A stretch of DNA of 64,000 nucleotides from Blastomyces gilchristii SLH14081 (lineage: Eukaryota > Ascomycota > Eurotiomycetes > Onygenales > Ajellomycetaceae). Below, piece by piece: positions 13,672-27,400 of the stretch. The notes beneath the pieces were generated by a model. It saw only the letters and a list, made by a program, of their open reading frames with translations. It was not told the DNA's origin and did not search any database. Position 1 is the first letter of the stretch. Each line of letters opens with the position of its first letter. The stretch is from contig NW_003101681.1 of assembly GCF_000003855.2 (NCBI RefSeq), positions 2,487,893 through 2,551,892 on the forward strand, given 5' to 3'. Position numbers and translations under genes: made by a program.

Positions 13672-13728
13672 ATTTAAATCACTTAATCTGATTATAAGTT
13701 TGAATCAGTCAAGCTCTAACAGACTGAT

Positions 13729-14700
13729 ATGATCTCACACACTCACACTGAGACTGACTTAATCTCACTCTCTGAGAGAAACTCTATATTATTCTCTAGA
13801 GTACATACATCTCTATCTCAGCAGAAATTCAAGATTTTTGAACTCACTGCATATTTTGATATAAGCTCTTCAATCACTCTATCATCATCACAGTCTCTAC
13901 ACATCTACATCTATTATGAAGATAGAGAGATTAAGATCAGAGATTCTCTAAGATATAAGAGAAACACATTATCTAAATTTCACAGCTTTACTCATATTCT
14001 TGAACAGAAATTTCATCTTAATCTGAGCCAGTATAATACTTATGAGATATAAGTAATATACACTGTTAACCTTCTTAAAGACATCTCTGCAACTACTTGA
14101 GTTATTAAGAAGAGAAAGCTTGAGTGTATCAATACTGCTATAATCTAAGAAGAATTCAAGAACTTTCTACTGAATTAAATTAAAGATCACTGCAACTGCA
14201 GCTTCATAGTAGCACAGTAGTTCAACTCATTATATTAATAAGATAATAAGAATTCTTTCAATTTCAATATAAGATTTGAAGAATATTAAGAGGAATTAAC
14301 TGATGATTTAAATCAATTAAAAACATAGTTTTATCTCACAAAGCTGACTTACAAGATGCAGATAATAATATTATAGTATCAGAGTTCATCAATCAATTGC
14401 ACTGAGCTTGTTAATCTAACTTCTCAGATCTATTTAAATAATCAATTCTCTGAGAAAAAGGTTAACAAGATCTCTTCTAAGTAATTAATAACAGAATCTA
14501 AATAATACTGTGATGACTTCAGTGCAGAGAAAGTAAAGAAGAATTTCAAGTATTCTAATTCTTCACTCACTGTAAAGAAATATTAAAAAAGATTTAATAA
14601 AGATCTCTATTTTAACTGCAGAGCTGATAATTATTATACTAGTAATTATAAGAAGCTGAAGAAGAAAAGAAACTGAGAAGATATCTTCTCAAAGTTAACT
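13729..14700 (+). pseudogene. Element D gag remnant
   Basis: An open stretch of 107 codons starts at 13729, 58 bases after the LTR, and the similarity to element E2 continues to about 14700. A relic of a CCHC zinc knuckle lies near 14608-14650 (a Cys is kept in YFNC, the others are lost), followed by a Lys-rich tail. In chromoviruses gag forms the virus-like particle in the cytoplasm. Stop codons separate the pieces. Confidence 0.65.
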
Positions 14701-15937
14701 TCTCTTCTGATAAATGTGTCTGCAGAAGATAAAGAAGAGAAAGAAATAAAGAATTAATAATTCTCATATCTTCAAGTTTATGTTACAATCACAATGTATA
14801 CTCTAAATAAGAAGATATCAGTGAGATATCTACTCAACTTCAGAGTGAATACTAACTTTATATTCTATTTCTTTTCTTTAATAAAGAGTTGAAAGAAGAT
14901 AGATCTGTCAGATTATATGAAATTTATCAATGAAATGAAGTATCACTGTTTTAATATAATTCAAGTGAAGTGTGTAATCATAGACTCAGAAGAAATCTTT
15001 AAGAAGAGCAGTCTGCTTCTTCATACAGTTAATATTATAGATGAGAACATTATTCTAGATCTCTTATAATTGAGAGAAAACAATTCTCTTATTAACTGAG
15101 TCACTCAGATGTGACAGTACTGTCTCACTAATAAAGAGACAGTGATAGAGAAATCTGAAGAGTTTCATCAGAAGAATTTTGAGAAAAAGATAGAGTTAAT
15201 ATACTATGTAGTAGATGACTGAGACTTGAAGATAGATGAAGAAGTCATTACTCTCACTGCAAGATTAGTAGCAGTATTTATTATTAAAAATGAATAAATA
15301 TAATATCTCTTTATAAAATATAAGAATATCTTTTCAGAAAGAAAAGCAGTGAAGTTTTCTAATATCAAGATATAACATAAGATTTATCTTGAAGATGATA
15401 TAATAATACTGTACACACTTCTTTATAACTTATCTGTAAAGAAATTGAATATTCTGTATAAATATCTTGAGAAAGTGTAATCAAAGAACTGAATATACTT
15501 ATCAAAGAGTTCAGCAGAGGCATCTATACTCTTTGCATTCAAGAAGAATAATAGACTATATCTATGTGTAGACTACAGAGGCCTTAATAAGATAATGATT
15601 AAAAATCACTATTTATTATCATTAATTAACAAGATGATCAATTGATTATCTGAAGTAAAGATGTTCTCAAAGATTGATATACAGAATATCTATTATAGAA
15701 TCAGAGTTAATAAAGATAATATTTGAAAAACAGCTTTTCATATCAAGTACAGTAATTTTGAATATTTTATTTTATCTTTTAATCTTTGTAACACTTCAGC
15801 TATCTTTCAGATCTATATAAATGAGATGCTGTGAGGCCTTGTTAACATCTTCTGCATAGTATACTTGAATAACATTCTAATCTTCTTAAAAACAGAGAAA
15901 GAATATAATACTCATGTTTGAGAAGTATTGAGTCACT
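14701..15937 (+). pseudogene. Element D protease and reverse transcriptase remnant
   Basis: Around 14760-15070 the sequence resembles a retropepsin with a degraded active-site loop. From about 15480 it is gypsy RT: a 'LCVDYRGLNK' type block at about 15558-15590 and the catalytic YxDD changed to YLNN at about 15860, so both aspartates are lost by G-to-A. The SINE at 15938 interrupts the frame shortly after RT motif C. Confidence 0.78.
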
Positions 15938-16316
15938 TATTATTATTATTATTATTATTATTATTCTTCCATTATACTCATATGCAAGCGGAGCTTATGA
16001 TGAGTCCTTGCGTGATGTTAAATACAGGTCAAGTGTTGGTTATACAGGAGGAAATACAGGTGTTGAGACCACGTCAAGATAACAAGAACATAGGAAAATA
16101 CAAAGGAGTGACAATTAGATACATGCAATAATAACTTCCCAGCCCAGGAACATAGAGCGATTCATTGAAGCGATTTGTACACCTCTGTATTTATTAGAAA
16201 CCTGAGTGCTTGAGTTCCGGATTTAATGTATTCCTGCGGGTTTCGAACCCACGCGTCTTGGTTTCCCACGCCAAGGCGCTACCGGGTGGCCGCATTAACC
16301 ATTCGCCCACCGGGGC
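15938..16316 (-). mobile_element. SINE copy 1 (tRNA-derived), inserted in element D
   Basis: On minus it starts with a tRNA-like head (GCCCCGG, A box TGGGCGAATGG, B box GGTTCGAAACC) at 16316-16230. It continues through a body of about 250 bp and ends in a (TAA)n tail at 15966-15938. It is nearly identical to the copy at 56017-56401 and has normal base composition inside an eroded host, so it is younger than the mutations or too short to be targeted. The TSD is imperfect (shared tcactt on both sides). The ORF at 15928-16131 is spurious. Confidence 0.88.
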
Positions 16317-16327
16317 TCGTATCACTT

Positions 16328-18965
16328 TAAGAAATAAGTATATTTATATCTGATTTTATCATATCCCTAGTAAGGCAAATAATAGAAGCGATTTCTTAGA
16401 TTATATTATTAAGATGAATGACATTTCAATGAACAGAAGTCAGGTCTTCATCATTGAGAACTGATCAGTGCTGTAGATGTACTGTGAAATGCAGATGTTT
16501 CTAAAATTTATAAATTTCTATAGATGATTTATCTATATATATTCACAGATTACTGCCCCTCTTACAGATCTGTTAAAGAGAAGTATGAAAGATAGAAAAA
16601 TAGAATTATTTATTCTCACTTAAGACACTGTGCAGATATTTATAGAATTGAAACAAGCTTTTACAGATGTTATAATACTGAATCACTTTAATCTCAACTT
16701 ATTCAGTCAGTGTGAGACTGATACATTTAGAAATGAGATCTGTGAAATCTTTTCACAGTTGATACTGAAGATCTTTCAATGTTAGAAGAATCAGAGAATA
16801 ATTATCTCTGAGAATACAGGCAATAAAATGTCTATGAGAGAAGACTTTTTCACAGAGTCTATAAGATACTGTGAATGAAGATCAGTGATCTTCTTCTTCA
16901 AGAAGTTATCACTTATACAGAGAAGATATAATACTCATGATTAAGAGATATTAGTAATTATCAAATTCTTTAAGATCTGATAACATTATCTTCAGAGTAG
17001 TAAGTACTCAGTGTAAGTCTTTACTAATTATATAAATCTGTGTTATTTCTTAACAACAAAGAGCTTGACAGAATGTTAAGTCAGATGAGTAGAGCTGCTT
17101 TCATAGTATAATTTCTATATTTAATACTGTTCAGATTAGCTTAATTCTGTTAATACATTATCTAGACAGTCTGATTATAATATCATTGATACAGAGAAGA
17201 ATTCTATAAAAGAATCTCTATTATCACTATAGAAGAAGCTGACTGCAGAGAGTTGAGATTCTCTGAAGCTCAGAAACAGCACTGATAAGACAGCTGTGTG
17301 ACTCAGTATAGAAGATAAAAGAAAACTCAGATCTCTGCAGAGAACTGATACTGAAGATTATAAGCTTCTCATATCATATCTTACTATTATTGAATTAATA
17401 AAGAATGAAACAGTCTATAATCTTTCAATCTGACTACTTTTGAAATTTATTAATAAGTTATAGAAGAGAGATATCTCTACTACAGCTTGAATTCAGAAGT
17501 TAAAGAAGAAAGAATTCAGTTTAAACTTGAAAGAGACAGACTCTGAGCAGAGCAGTGCTGCTAAGAAATCAAGTCACTGATAACTAGAAAAATGTGAACT
17601 TCTACTACTGAATAGTTTAGTCTTCATTTCTTGTAGTAGAACAGTGCATCAGAAGTTATTAAGAATTCATTATAATAATCTCTATACAGAGCACTTCAGA
17701 TTAAAGAAGACTGAGAAGCTTTTAAAATATAAATACATTTAAAATAAGCTCTGAGCAGATATCAAAGAGTATATTAAGACTTATAATATCTATTAAAGAA
17801 TAAAGATTTCACAGTATAAGTAATACAGTGAGTTAGTATTACTATCTATTTCAAAGAGCTTATAACAGAATCTATTAATGAATTTCATAGTTGATCTGCT
17901 GAAGTTGACAAGAGTCAAAGAATATAACTCAATTTTAATCATTATTAATCACTTTATAAAGATGACTAAATATATTTCTACTTATAAAAAGATTAAAGTC
18001 TCTGAATTGACTGATCTGTTTTTAGATATTATTATTTATAATCACAGTACTTTAAAATTGTTAATAACAGATTGAAAATCTCTCTTCATCAGCAAGTACT
18101 GATAAGTCTTTTACTATCATCTTATAATAAGACATCTTCTCAGTATTACATTTCATCTGCAGACAGATGATCAGACTGAACATTAGAATCAGACATTAGA
18201 ATAGCATCTTCAAGTATTCTATTTATATCATTAGAATGATTGACTCAAACATCTTCTAACTACTGAATTCATATATAATAATGCAAAGAATGCAATCTTA
18301 AAAGTATCTTCTTTCTATACTTATTATAAATATAATTCTTCACTACTCAGTGACATCACAGATGACATTTCAAAGAGAGAAATAGATAGTCAGAATATTA
18401 AACAGATATAGAGAATAGAGTATCTCTCAGTATCAGAAGTAAAAGTGAGATTGAAACTTTTAAATAAAATTTATGAAAAGACAGTGAAAAGCATCTACTG
18501 TATTCAGAAGTAATAGACAGAATACTATAATTAAAAACATCTTTTAATAAAGTTCTTAATAGAGAATCAAGTGCTACTTTCAGTAAAGAATATTAAGATA
18601 ATAAGACTGTGTAAGAAGCTTAGTAAGTAGTGACTAGAATCTTTCTCAGTAATAAGAGTGATGAATAAGCAGATATATAAGTTAAAATTATTCTTAGAAT
18701 TGAAATCAATTCATTCTGTTTTTCACATTTTCTATTTAAAGCTCTATAAGCAACACTCTGAGACAGAGTCATCTCAGTCAGATGATATTAAATGTAGGAA
18801 TGGTACTGAATATCTTATGAAGGGAATATTAAATAGGGGAGACGTTATAAACAAGCTTCAATATCTTATTAAATAAGAAGATTATTCATTATCAGAGAAT
18901 TTATGAAAATTACTTAAGTATTTGAAAATTGCTGAGAAAGAGATTGTAAGCTATGAGATAGCTAG
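16328..18965 (+). pseudogene. Element D RNase H, integrase and chromodomain remnant
   Basis: RNase H similarity lies at about 16600-17050 (an ETDAS-type motif eroded to ETDTF). Integrase follows: a zinc-binding region near 17640-17760, then core pieces MNFIVDLL (17878), LLITDW (about 18055) and a TDDQTEH-like third block (about 18165). Together these mark the DDE core, with several residues changed. At about 18775-18935 a chromodomain pattern (EYLMKGIL...YLIK) closes pol. Such domains target integration to heterochromatin. Open pieces at 17878-18075 and 18658-18876 survive by chance. Confidence 0.8.
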
Positions 18966-19093
18966 TAGAGACTGTCTTATTACATATCAGAGATGTTGAG
19001 TAAGAAATGCTGCTTAAGACTTCTCATTTTTCTTAAAGAGTTTTTTAGAGATGATTTTACAGTGATGAGTCAGTGTCTTATAAACTTCATAGC

Positions 19094-19402
19094 TGTGACG
19101 GGCTGCGCCCGATCAATCATATAGACTATTTTATTACACTCCACAGATTTCAACCGCTCCATTCTCGAACGCGTACACTCCGATTCTCGGCCATTCTCAA
19201 TCGCCGATCCTCGGCCGCTATGAACGCGTGTATATTCTTCCGCCCTGAAGCTCCACTGTGTACATCATCACATACATGTATAAATATTCATCTTGATCAC
19301 TGATTCTTGCACTTTCTCTTTCTTTCCTTCTCTAACATTTTTATCTTTGTTAAATAAGACCTATCAATATAATACTGATGTAATCAGTGTAGGCTTTTTA
19401 CA
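19094..19402 (+). repeat. 5' LTR of element B, U3 half unmutated
   Basis: From 19094 to about 19260 the LTR is GC-normal and CG-rich (for example cggccgc, aacgcg). A TATA-like box (tataaatattc) lies at about 19279. Downstream of it the sequence is eroded, including the U5 end where the partner's 'ccgat', 'agcgtaggcctc' read 'ctgat', 'agtgtaggcttt'. This half-and-half state is central to the mutation-geometry finding. The ORF 19073-19303 has no support as a gene. Confidence 0.92.
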
Positions 19403-21176
19403 CTATAAAAATGTTCATTATCTTCTTATTAGAAAATAATTATTCATGTATTATCTTCTCATCAGAAATGATTATTTATTGAGAGATATTCAAACATGTA
19501 ACAATGTGTAAGAAAGGGAAACACAGTTAAGTGAACACTGAGTTCTCAGATAGAAGCTTGCTTATCAGTTGCCCTGGCTCTGTAACAAGATCTTACAAAG
19601 AGAATAAGATCTTATAAGAGAATATCAGTAAAAGATCTGAAAGTTCTGACACTCAGATATATGAGAATATGATTACACTTCTTCAGATTTCACAGATATC
19701 ATACATCTGATGATTGATATAATCATGTCTAATAATAATATAAAACTCTTGAACATGAGCATAGATGTGATACTACAGTGACTTTAAACAATGTTGAAAT
19801 TACAATAGTAACAGATAGCAGACATGCACACAACTCAACAACTTCAATATGAAGAGATTCAATGATTAACTCATGTGATTTCAACATCTACAGAATTAAA
19901 TACAAAAGTATTAAAAGAATGCTTAGATGCTTTTATATATTTTAATACTTTTAATCTCACTCTCTACTCATCATGAAGAATGAAAATGCTTGTAAAACTG
20001 AGTGTAGATAAAGATTTCATCAGTTTATTAATCAATCAAGATTAATATATCAATGAATGATTGAAGAATCATGTGAAACAGAAGTTTCATTTATGAATAA
20101 AAGCATGTCAACCAGTGTTGTGAATATCTGACAATATTATCAAATATCTTGATATTCTGTTCTGAGACACTGCTATACAATAGAAAGTATTAGATTGATT
20201 ACAGAGTGTCTGACAGAGAAATATACCTCTTATAATATTTATTCCTGACTTCAACATCAAGATCTTAGAAGCAGGTAATTAATCTTGAGAGAATTGAATG
20301 AAGATTAGCATGCTTAAGAAGACATTAATCTTCAAACTCTTACAGACTCTTATAAGTGTAAATGAAGACTCAACTTATAAAGACTTCTGCACACAGCTCT
20401 GAATATTGAATAATCATCTTATCAAGCTTAAGAGTATATAGAACAGTGATAGAAGATGTTACATCTCAGTTACTTATACATCTGCATTAAAGAACAATAA
20501 TGATACAGATGCTATGAACTGAATAGATTCAAATATCTATGTATAAGTAAGAGTTTTCACTGTTTAAACAGGCATCTAAGTCTCTGAGATCACTCTTGAA
20601 GAAGTCACTGATCAATGTCAATCTGAAGTATGCATCAATTGTAATTAATTAGAACACATCACTTTCAACTGTTAATTAATCTATGTGTCTTCACACTTAA
20701 GAGAAAGATCAGCATCTTCTTATTCAAAGAATGAATCAGTGCCTGTCTGTGCCAATCACATTGCAGTGAAGAAAGATTTGAAAGATAACTATAAAAATAC
20801 TCTGATGAAACAGGGAAAAGATTAGCTTCTGTTCAAATTCATAAACAGAAGCTTGAAGAGATTGAACAGCAGTGATTTAAAGAGAAAATGACAATGAATG
20901 CAATTCTTGTATCTACTGTGATTAATAACATGTATAATATGAAGATTATGATAGACAGTGATCTATGCTACTATGCAATGATTAAATCTTCAGTTATGAG
21001 ACAATATAATCTTCAGTGTATCTCCTTATTAAAACTCTGACTTCTTGTAGAATTTGATGATTCAAAAGATGTTTGCACTCATTACATGATGAAACTAAAC
21101 ATAGATATTGAAGAATATCAGTGTGAAGATATCTATGCATATAAAGTTGATAATCTTGATTATAATCTTATATTAG
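19403..21176 (+). pseudogene. Element B leader, gag and protease remnant
   Basis: An AT-rich leader of about 550 bp is followed by gag-like sequence from about 19970, where ATG triplets and a Lys/Asn-rich product are seen. A retropepsin-like stretch (MIDSDL, an eroded D-S/T-G loop) is at about 20940-21170. LINE-2 interrupts it at 21190. The equivalent parts of elements A and C lie at 12190-13139 and 55900-57300 on minus. Confidence 0.65.
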
Positions 21177-21190
21177 AACTTATCTGACTA

Positions 21191-22865
21191 CAAAAACATT
21201 AACCGCTTCACCACGAACTCGCTCGATTTTTCGAATAAGAACCCGCCGATAGATCCATCAAAAAGCCCTCGATCATACGAGCATTTTGACCCCATCGCTG
21301 ACTGCATACCCCGTGTGGTGGTGGAGTTATCCAGCCAAATGTGAACCAGACGTTGTTCGGAACTCCTGCATGGGATTATCCCCCATTCTCCCCTACCACA
21401 CCACAACCCCGGGCCAAATTGCCATACAAATTGTAAGGTGAAGAGACCTAGCCATATGCACCAATCTTCTCGATTTTGGAAGATCCCCAATCTGTAGTTG
21501 TGAAGATATCTGAGGAGCGACCTCCGCGAAAACCCTGTCCATCTTTGATGTTTCAAAACACTAACACCAAGTCTCACCCTTGTACCACCCTTCCTAATCT
21601 GGCCCATCCCCGGCAGAAAAATACAAAAAGATACCTTGATGATAATATCAAGTACATAATCAACAGCCACTTCTGAAGTGCAATCTCTGTGGTCTGTCTT
21701 CAGTGTATCTAGACATCAACACCAAGTCTCACCCTCATACCACTTCTCTCAATCTGGCCCATCTCTGACAGAAAAGTACAAAAAGATACCTCAGTAACTG
21801 TACTTGATACATAATCAGCAGACATGACAACTATAAAATCAGTATACTTCAAGATCTGACTGAGCCTTTGATCCCTGCACAGTGAGATATATTAAATCTA
21901 GTTTTAATATCTTAATATTCAATAGATTCTGTAAGGAATTGAGAACAGCAACACTAGATTTCTATTGAATTTAAGAATTAACTCTATATTGATATAATCA
22001 TTGACAAAGTCTTCTATTTTAAGATATAAATAATCAGTTTCTCTACATCTCACTGACAATATTTACATTATTATATAGAAACAGACTTATATTCTCTATA
22101 ATATCAAGACTCTGAAGAGGGAAAGTCTTGATAGAGAGTATATAGTAGTGTATATCTTAGCAGTTTCTATCTCATTCTTCTACAGTAGTTAATGCAAAAA
22201 AAAAAGATTTCAGAAATAGTTTTTTACTTCTCTTGAAAAAGTGAGGTATTTTTCTCTGAATTTTATATAATATTCTTACAAAGAATTAAAAACAGAGTTG
22301 TTTTCTATCATAATTTCATATTCTTTTAAGTAAGAATTACTTTTTCAGTGACTGAAGAGCTTTCATTAATACTTAATTCTTTTTTACACTCTTTATTAAC
22401 TGATTTGAGTTGCACACTTGTTGTGTGAGAAGAATTGAATAATTTAGAATAAAATTAAATAGTTTTAATCAATTTCTCTGCAAAAAATTAATTTATTTTT
22501 TATCAGTTTTTCTCTCAAAAACTGTTATATCATCTGATTTACTATTAATTAATATTATACTTTTTCTCACTATATCTCAAGAAAGAGATTGTAAAGATTT
22601 TATTGATTTATCTTAAAAATCAAGTTTAGTTTATTAGATTCTCTTCAAAAATCTAATCTAGTTACTGAACTAGTGTGAAAAAAATCAGGTGTTTTATATA
22701 TAAAAGTCTGTTATTCTTCTTTTGAAATAGTCTGATCAACTTTTCAATTGAAAACAGACTTAGAAACCTCTTAATTGAAACAGTCTGACCAACTTTTCAA
22801 TTCAAAAGAGTTTAATAAATATCTTAATTAAATTAGTCTGATCAACTTTTCATTGAGTAAGAACA
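21191..22865 (+). promoter_or_regulatory. LINE-2 5' untranslated region
   Basis: Positions 21191 to about 21665 are GC-normal and nearly identical to LINE-1's first block. The tandem repeat with period about 154 (units near 21632 and 21786, seen on the complementary strand as in LINE-1) straddles the point where erosion begins. From about 21900 to 22865 the UTR is AT-rich. Near the ORF1 start three diverged repeats occur (22720-22850) with the shared core 'aacttttcaattgaa'. The minus ORF 21188-21670 is an antisense shadow. Confidence 0.7.
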
Positions 22866-24470
22866 ATGAGTTTGAAAGTACACTCAGTTGATGTGAAAAA
22901 AGATGCTTTCTCAAATACTATTCCTGAGATTGAAATTCTGAAGAGAAGAAAGAAAGAAGAAATAGAGAAACAACAAGTTCTTGAAATACAGAAACTTGAA
23001 AAAGCAAGCAAGATTCTTGAAAAGCAGTGTCTGAGTGAGATGAATGAAGAAGTTCTATTAATTCTTCATACTCAGGCTAGACAACTACAGAAGATGATCA
23101 AGTTCAAACTTAGAATCTCAAACACAGTTCAAAAAACATTGAAAATTTCTAGTATAATCACTGACTCTTTATCTTACTCTTCTTCTTTCTTTTTTTCTAC
23201 TTCTTCTTCTTCTTTGAATCAGAAGAAAATATATACTCAAGCAGCTGAATCTGCTGTCTCTAAATCTGCTGTCTCAAAACCTGCTCAAAATCCTGAGAAA
23301 ACTGAGAAGAATACTGCTCATGCCTCTATTTGTAGAAAAGTGGAAAAGAAAATATAAAAAGAGAAAAACTTTTAAATCTTCAGAAATAGAAGACTTATTC
23401 TTAAAGTCTCAAATCAGAATATTCTGCAAAGAAACAAGCTAAACTCAAATCTTATTTTCAGAATCAGAAATGAAATTAATCAGCAGTTCTTTTCTCAGTT
23501 GATAACTGATATTAAAGTTCAAAAACTAGTTATAGCTTCAATTGAGCTATCATTCTTTGAAAACTTCATCATTCTAACTACAATGCCTGAATTCAGTACT
23601 GAATTCCTTATTCAGAATGAGAATCTCTGAAAGTCAGCAGTAGAATCTTTGCTAAACACAACAATTCTATCTGAAAGAGATGAAAAGTGAGACAAATTTA
23701 TTCTTTATAATATTTCAGTTGAAATTTTTGACTGTGAAGAAGGAATGCTACTTCTCAAAAATGAATTGAAAGAATACAACTCTATTCAACTGAGAAAGAA
23801 GCCTGTATGACTAAATTCAATTAAGTTCAGATAAAGCAGGAGAAATATCTCTGTTCTAGTATATATAAAAACACTTGAACAGTCAAAGATCTCTGAAGTA
23901 AGAGTAGCAGGTTTGAAAATAAGAGTTCATGAATACAAAGACTCAAGAATGAATCTCAAAGCTTAAACACAGTGTTCAAACTGTCAAAGATATGAACACT
24001 TTGCAATCTCATGTTTTAGAGACTTAAAATATACATTCTGTGCCAGAGATCATAAAACTAGTGAGCATAAATGTGAAACATGCTCAAAAAGAGATGAAAT
24101 TTGTCAACATACTCTGCTTAAGTGCTCTAATTGCAAAGAAAAACATGCATCTAGCTCAAAAGAATGTATATTTACTTTTATAACTCAAAAGAACTGGAGA
24201 AAAGATGAAGCTCAAAGTCAATCTAGAACTGAAGAAAAGAGTCAAGTCAGTAGACTTATAACTGCAAGCTCAAAAAGAAGAAACTCTTAACTATCTAAAT
24301 CTTTAAACTTCAATTCTCCAGCTAAATGTAAACAGAATTTGAATTCTCAAACTTCTGTTAAGATTAGAGAATTGAGAAATGACTCTGATAATAAACTAGA
24401 TATAATGCAAGCAGTTGAGATCTCTACTTTTCAAAATAGTTATAATCTACTATCTCATGATAGTGACTAG
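22866..24470 (+). pseudogene. LINE-2 ORF1: gag-like protein with zinc knuckles
   Basis: The first 163 codons are open (22866-23357): a Lys/Glu-rich helical region, then a Ser-rich stretch. After TAA at 23355 and later stops the frame continues to Cys/His knuckles: C-x2-C-x4-H-x4-C at about 23973-24015, a C...H-x4-C type, and C-x2-C-x3-H-x6-C at about 24120-24165. Three successive knuckles are typical of I/R1-group ORF1 proteins that bind element RNA. The C-terminus is Ser/Lys rich. It is broken but recently recognisable. Confidence 0.85.
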
Positions 24471-24499
24471 ATCATACTCTATCTCTACTCTCTTTTAGT

Positions 24500-27400
24500 A
24501 TGAATATACAACAAAAAGAACAAAAAAAGTTTAAAAACTCTTCAAAAATCACATTTATTCAAAATAATGTGAATAGAAACTTAAATTATATTTATTCTTG
24601 TCTTCAAATTATATTTGAATAAAAAGTTGATTTTATACTACTTCAGGAACTGAATTTTAATGCTGAGTAAAATTACATCATTTCTCATTCAAGCTACTAC
24701 TACTTTCTATCTCAAAAGTCTGAGATAAAGTCAAGAGTAGTGATCTATGAAAGAAAGAGATCAAGATATTAATTTAATCTAAGATTTGATATCATATCTG
24801 ACTCTGATATTCTGGTAAGTGATATTATAGATAAAGAAAATGAGTTTGATACTATACAGCTTATAAATATCTATAATGAAAAGTCATTGAAGAAAAATAA
24901 TAATATCTGAATAATTGATAGAGGATTTCTGAATATAACTTCATCAAGAAACTCTATAATTATAGAAGATTTCAATGCACATCATCTCTGATGAAATTCA
25001 GAATATAAGAGAGTAGTGAGAGCTGATAATCTGATTGAATGAATCTTTGAGCATTCAATAGATTTGATTAATAAGTCTGATTAACAAACATTCTTTAGAA
25101 AAGATATGAAACATAAGTCTATTATAGATCTAATCTTCATATCATAAAATCTAATGAAAAGAAGACTTATAAACTGATTTATTGATTCAAATGAGACATC
25201 AGAATCAGATTATGAGATTATTCAATTTAATATTGAACTGAGTGAAAAACAAATGAGTGAAAATCCTCTTCTCTCTAATCAGTATAACTTTGAAAAAGCT
25301 GATTGAAAAGCAGTTGAAGAAAGTATAAAACTGTTAAAATCTGAAAGACAGAATGAGCTATATTGAAATTCTGGTCAAGATATCTCAAATGAAATGCTTG
25401 AGAATAGAGTGAAGCTTATTATATCTATTATTCTAACAAGTGTTAGAGATAATATTTCAAAGAGAAAATCTTCTAAGTATTCAAAATCTTGATGAAATGA
25501 GAATATCTCATCTAAAAGGAAAGAATTAGCTACTGGTAGAAGAGATTGAAAGAATAATATAATATCTGATGAAGAGTTCAAAGCTGTCAGAAATGAATAT
25601 TTTTCAGATATTAAAAGAGCTAAAACAGACTGCTGAAATAAATTTCTTAAAGAAGCATAAGAGAAGGAAGTTTTTAAAGCTTTTAACTATACTAAAACAA
25701 GAAGTGTAGCAAAACTTCCAGCCTTAGAATATGAGTTTCAGAATGAATCATATACAGCAAACTCTTTTGAGAAAAAATGTCAAGCTTTTATAAGAATTCT
25801 CTTTCAGAACTCACCAGATTCAGATTCAGATTCAGAGAAAGAGAATATATCACTTCTCAACTATATTGATGAAAATGACTGAGAATGGCCTGATCTTACA
25901 TAAGATGAATTAGAGTCTGCTATCTTCTCAAGTTCTGTTAAAACTGCTGCAGGTCCTGATTCAATTAATCACTTAATTATTTAAAATACATATTTCTACT
26001 TAAAGAATGAATATTTTAAGCTCTTTTTCAATCTCTTGAAAAATGAATATCATTCTGAATGCTGGAGAGAAGCCACTGAAGTGATTCTTACAAAACTTAA
26101 TAGAAAAACTTCAATTTCTAAGTCATATAGAGTAATATCTCTATTGAACTGCCTAGGAAAGGTTTTAGAAAAGATAATAGCTACTTAACTATCTTTTATA
26201 AGCTCTATAGATGATTCTCTTTTATTCAGTAAATAAATGAGAGATAGAAAACAGTGTTCTGCAATTGATACTGTTCTCTCAGTTATTTATGATATTTAAA
26301 TAGCAAAGCATGAGAGTCTGGTCTCAACTGCAGTTTTTATTGATATAAAAGAAGCATTTGATTATGTTTCAAAGTCAAAGTTAATTCAGACATTGAAGAT
26401 ATTAAAACTGTCACTTTCTCTAATAAAATGAGTTAACTGTTTTATGTCTAAAAGAATTATACAACTCTTTTTTAATGAAATGAAATAAGACAAGACTGAG
26501 ATAAAAATAGAAGTATTACAGAGATCTTCAATCTCACTTATTTTATTTACAATATACACTGCATATCTATTCAAAAATAGAAATATGAGAATAGTGTAAT
26601 CTCTGAGTTATATGAATGATATTGATCTAGTCTACAGCTCAAAAACTATCAAAGAGAATTTGAAAGTAATTGAAGAAGCTGCAAAGAAAATCTTTATTAG
26701 AGTAGATATTAATCAAATTCAATTTGACATGAATAAAACTGAGTTAATTCATTTCTTTTCTAGATTCAATGAGAAAGAACTATCTCTAACTCCTTTAAAT
26801 AGAGAGATTAAATCCAGTGTAAATATCAAATGATTAGAAGTATGATTAAACTCTAAGTTGAATTTTAAATATTATATTCAACAAAGAACTGTCAAGACAG
26901 AAAGACTATTGAACAACATAATCAGACTATCAAATACAGAGAGAGGTCTATTCTTTCAGGCTATGAGACAGTTATATATAGCCTGTATTACATCAGTAGC
27001 TGATTATGAAGTTCAAGTTTGATGAAATAATCAAGGAAATTTCACTGAACTCTTTCAAAGTCTACAAAACAGAGCCTTGAGAAGAATTCTAGAAGCATTC
27101 AAATCATCTTCTATTAAAGCAATGAAAATTGAAGCTTCAATTCTCTCTTCTGCTATTAGATTTGAAAAGGCCTGTATGAACTATGCACTGAGAGTCATAA
27201 AGATGAGCTTAAATTATATAATCAGAGAAAGAGTCTCTTCTTTATTTTCATCAATTAACTCTGAAAATGAACTGAATTAAAATAGATTTCTTGATTAGAA
27301 TGAAAATGATTCTTTAAAGAAAATGCCTTCTCAACTTTACAGACTATGCTCTCTGATTAAAAATCAATTTTCTTCTTTAAATATTGAAAAAGTGAATCAT

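Noticed and set aside
19073..19303. 76-codon ORF repeated at 57930-58139
   Set aside because: It lies within the uneroded U3 of LTRs, overlaps the LTR boundary and has no domain. Its recurrence reflects the repeat.
26600..27040. In-frame TGA codons at Trp positions, suggesting a code in which TGA encodes Trp
   Set aside because: TAA and TAG also interrupt the same frames, Gly, Pro, Ala and Cys codons are shifted in the same direction, and the two host genes use TGG normally. Transition erosion explains all of it.
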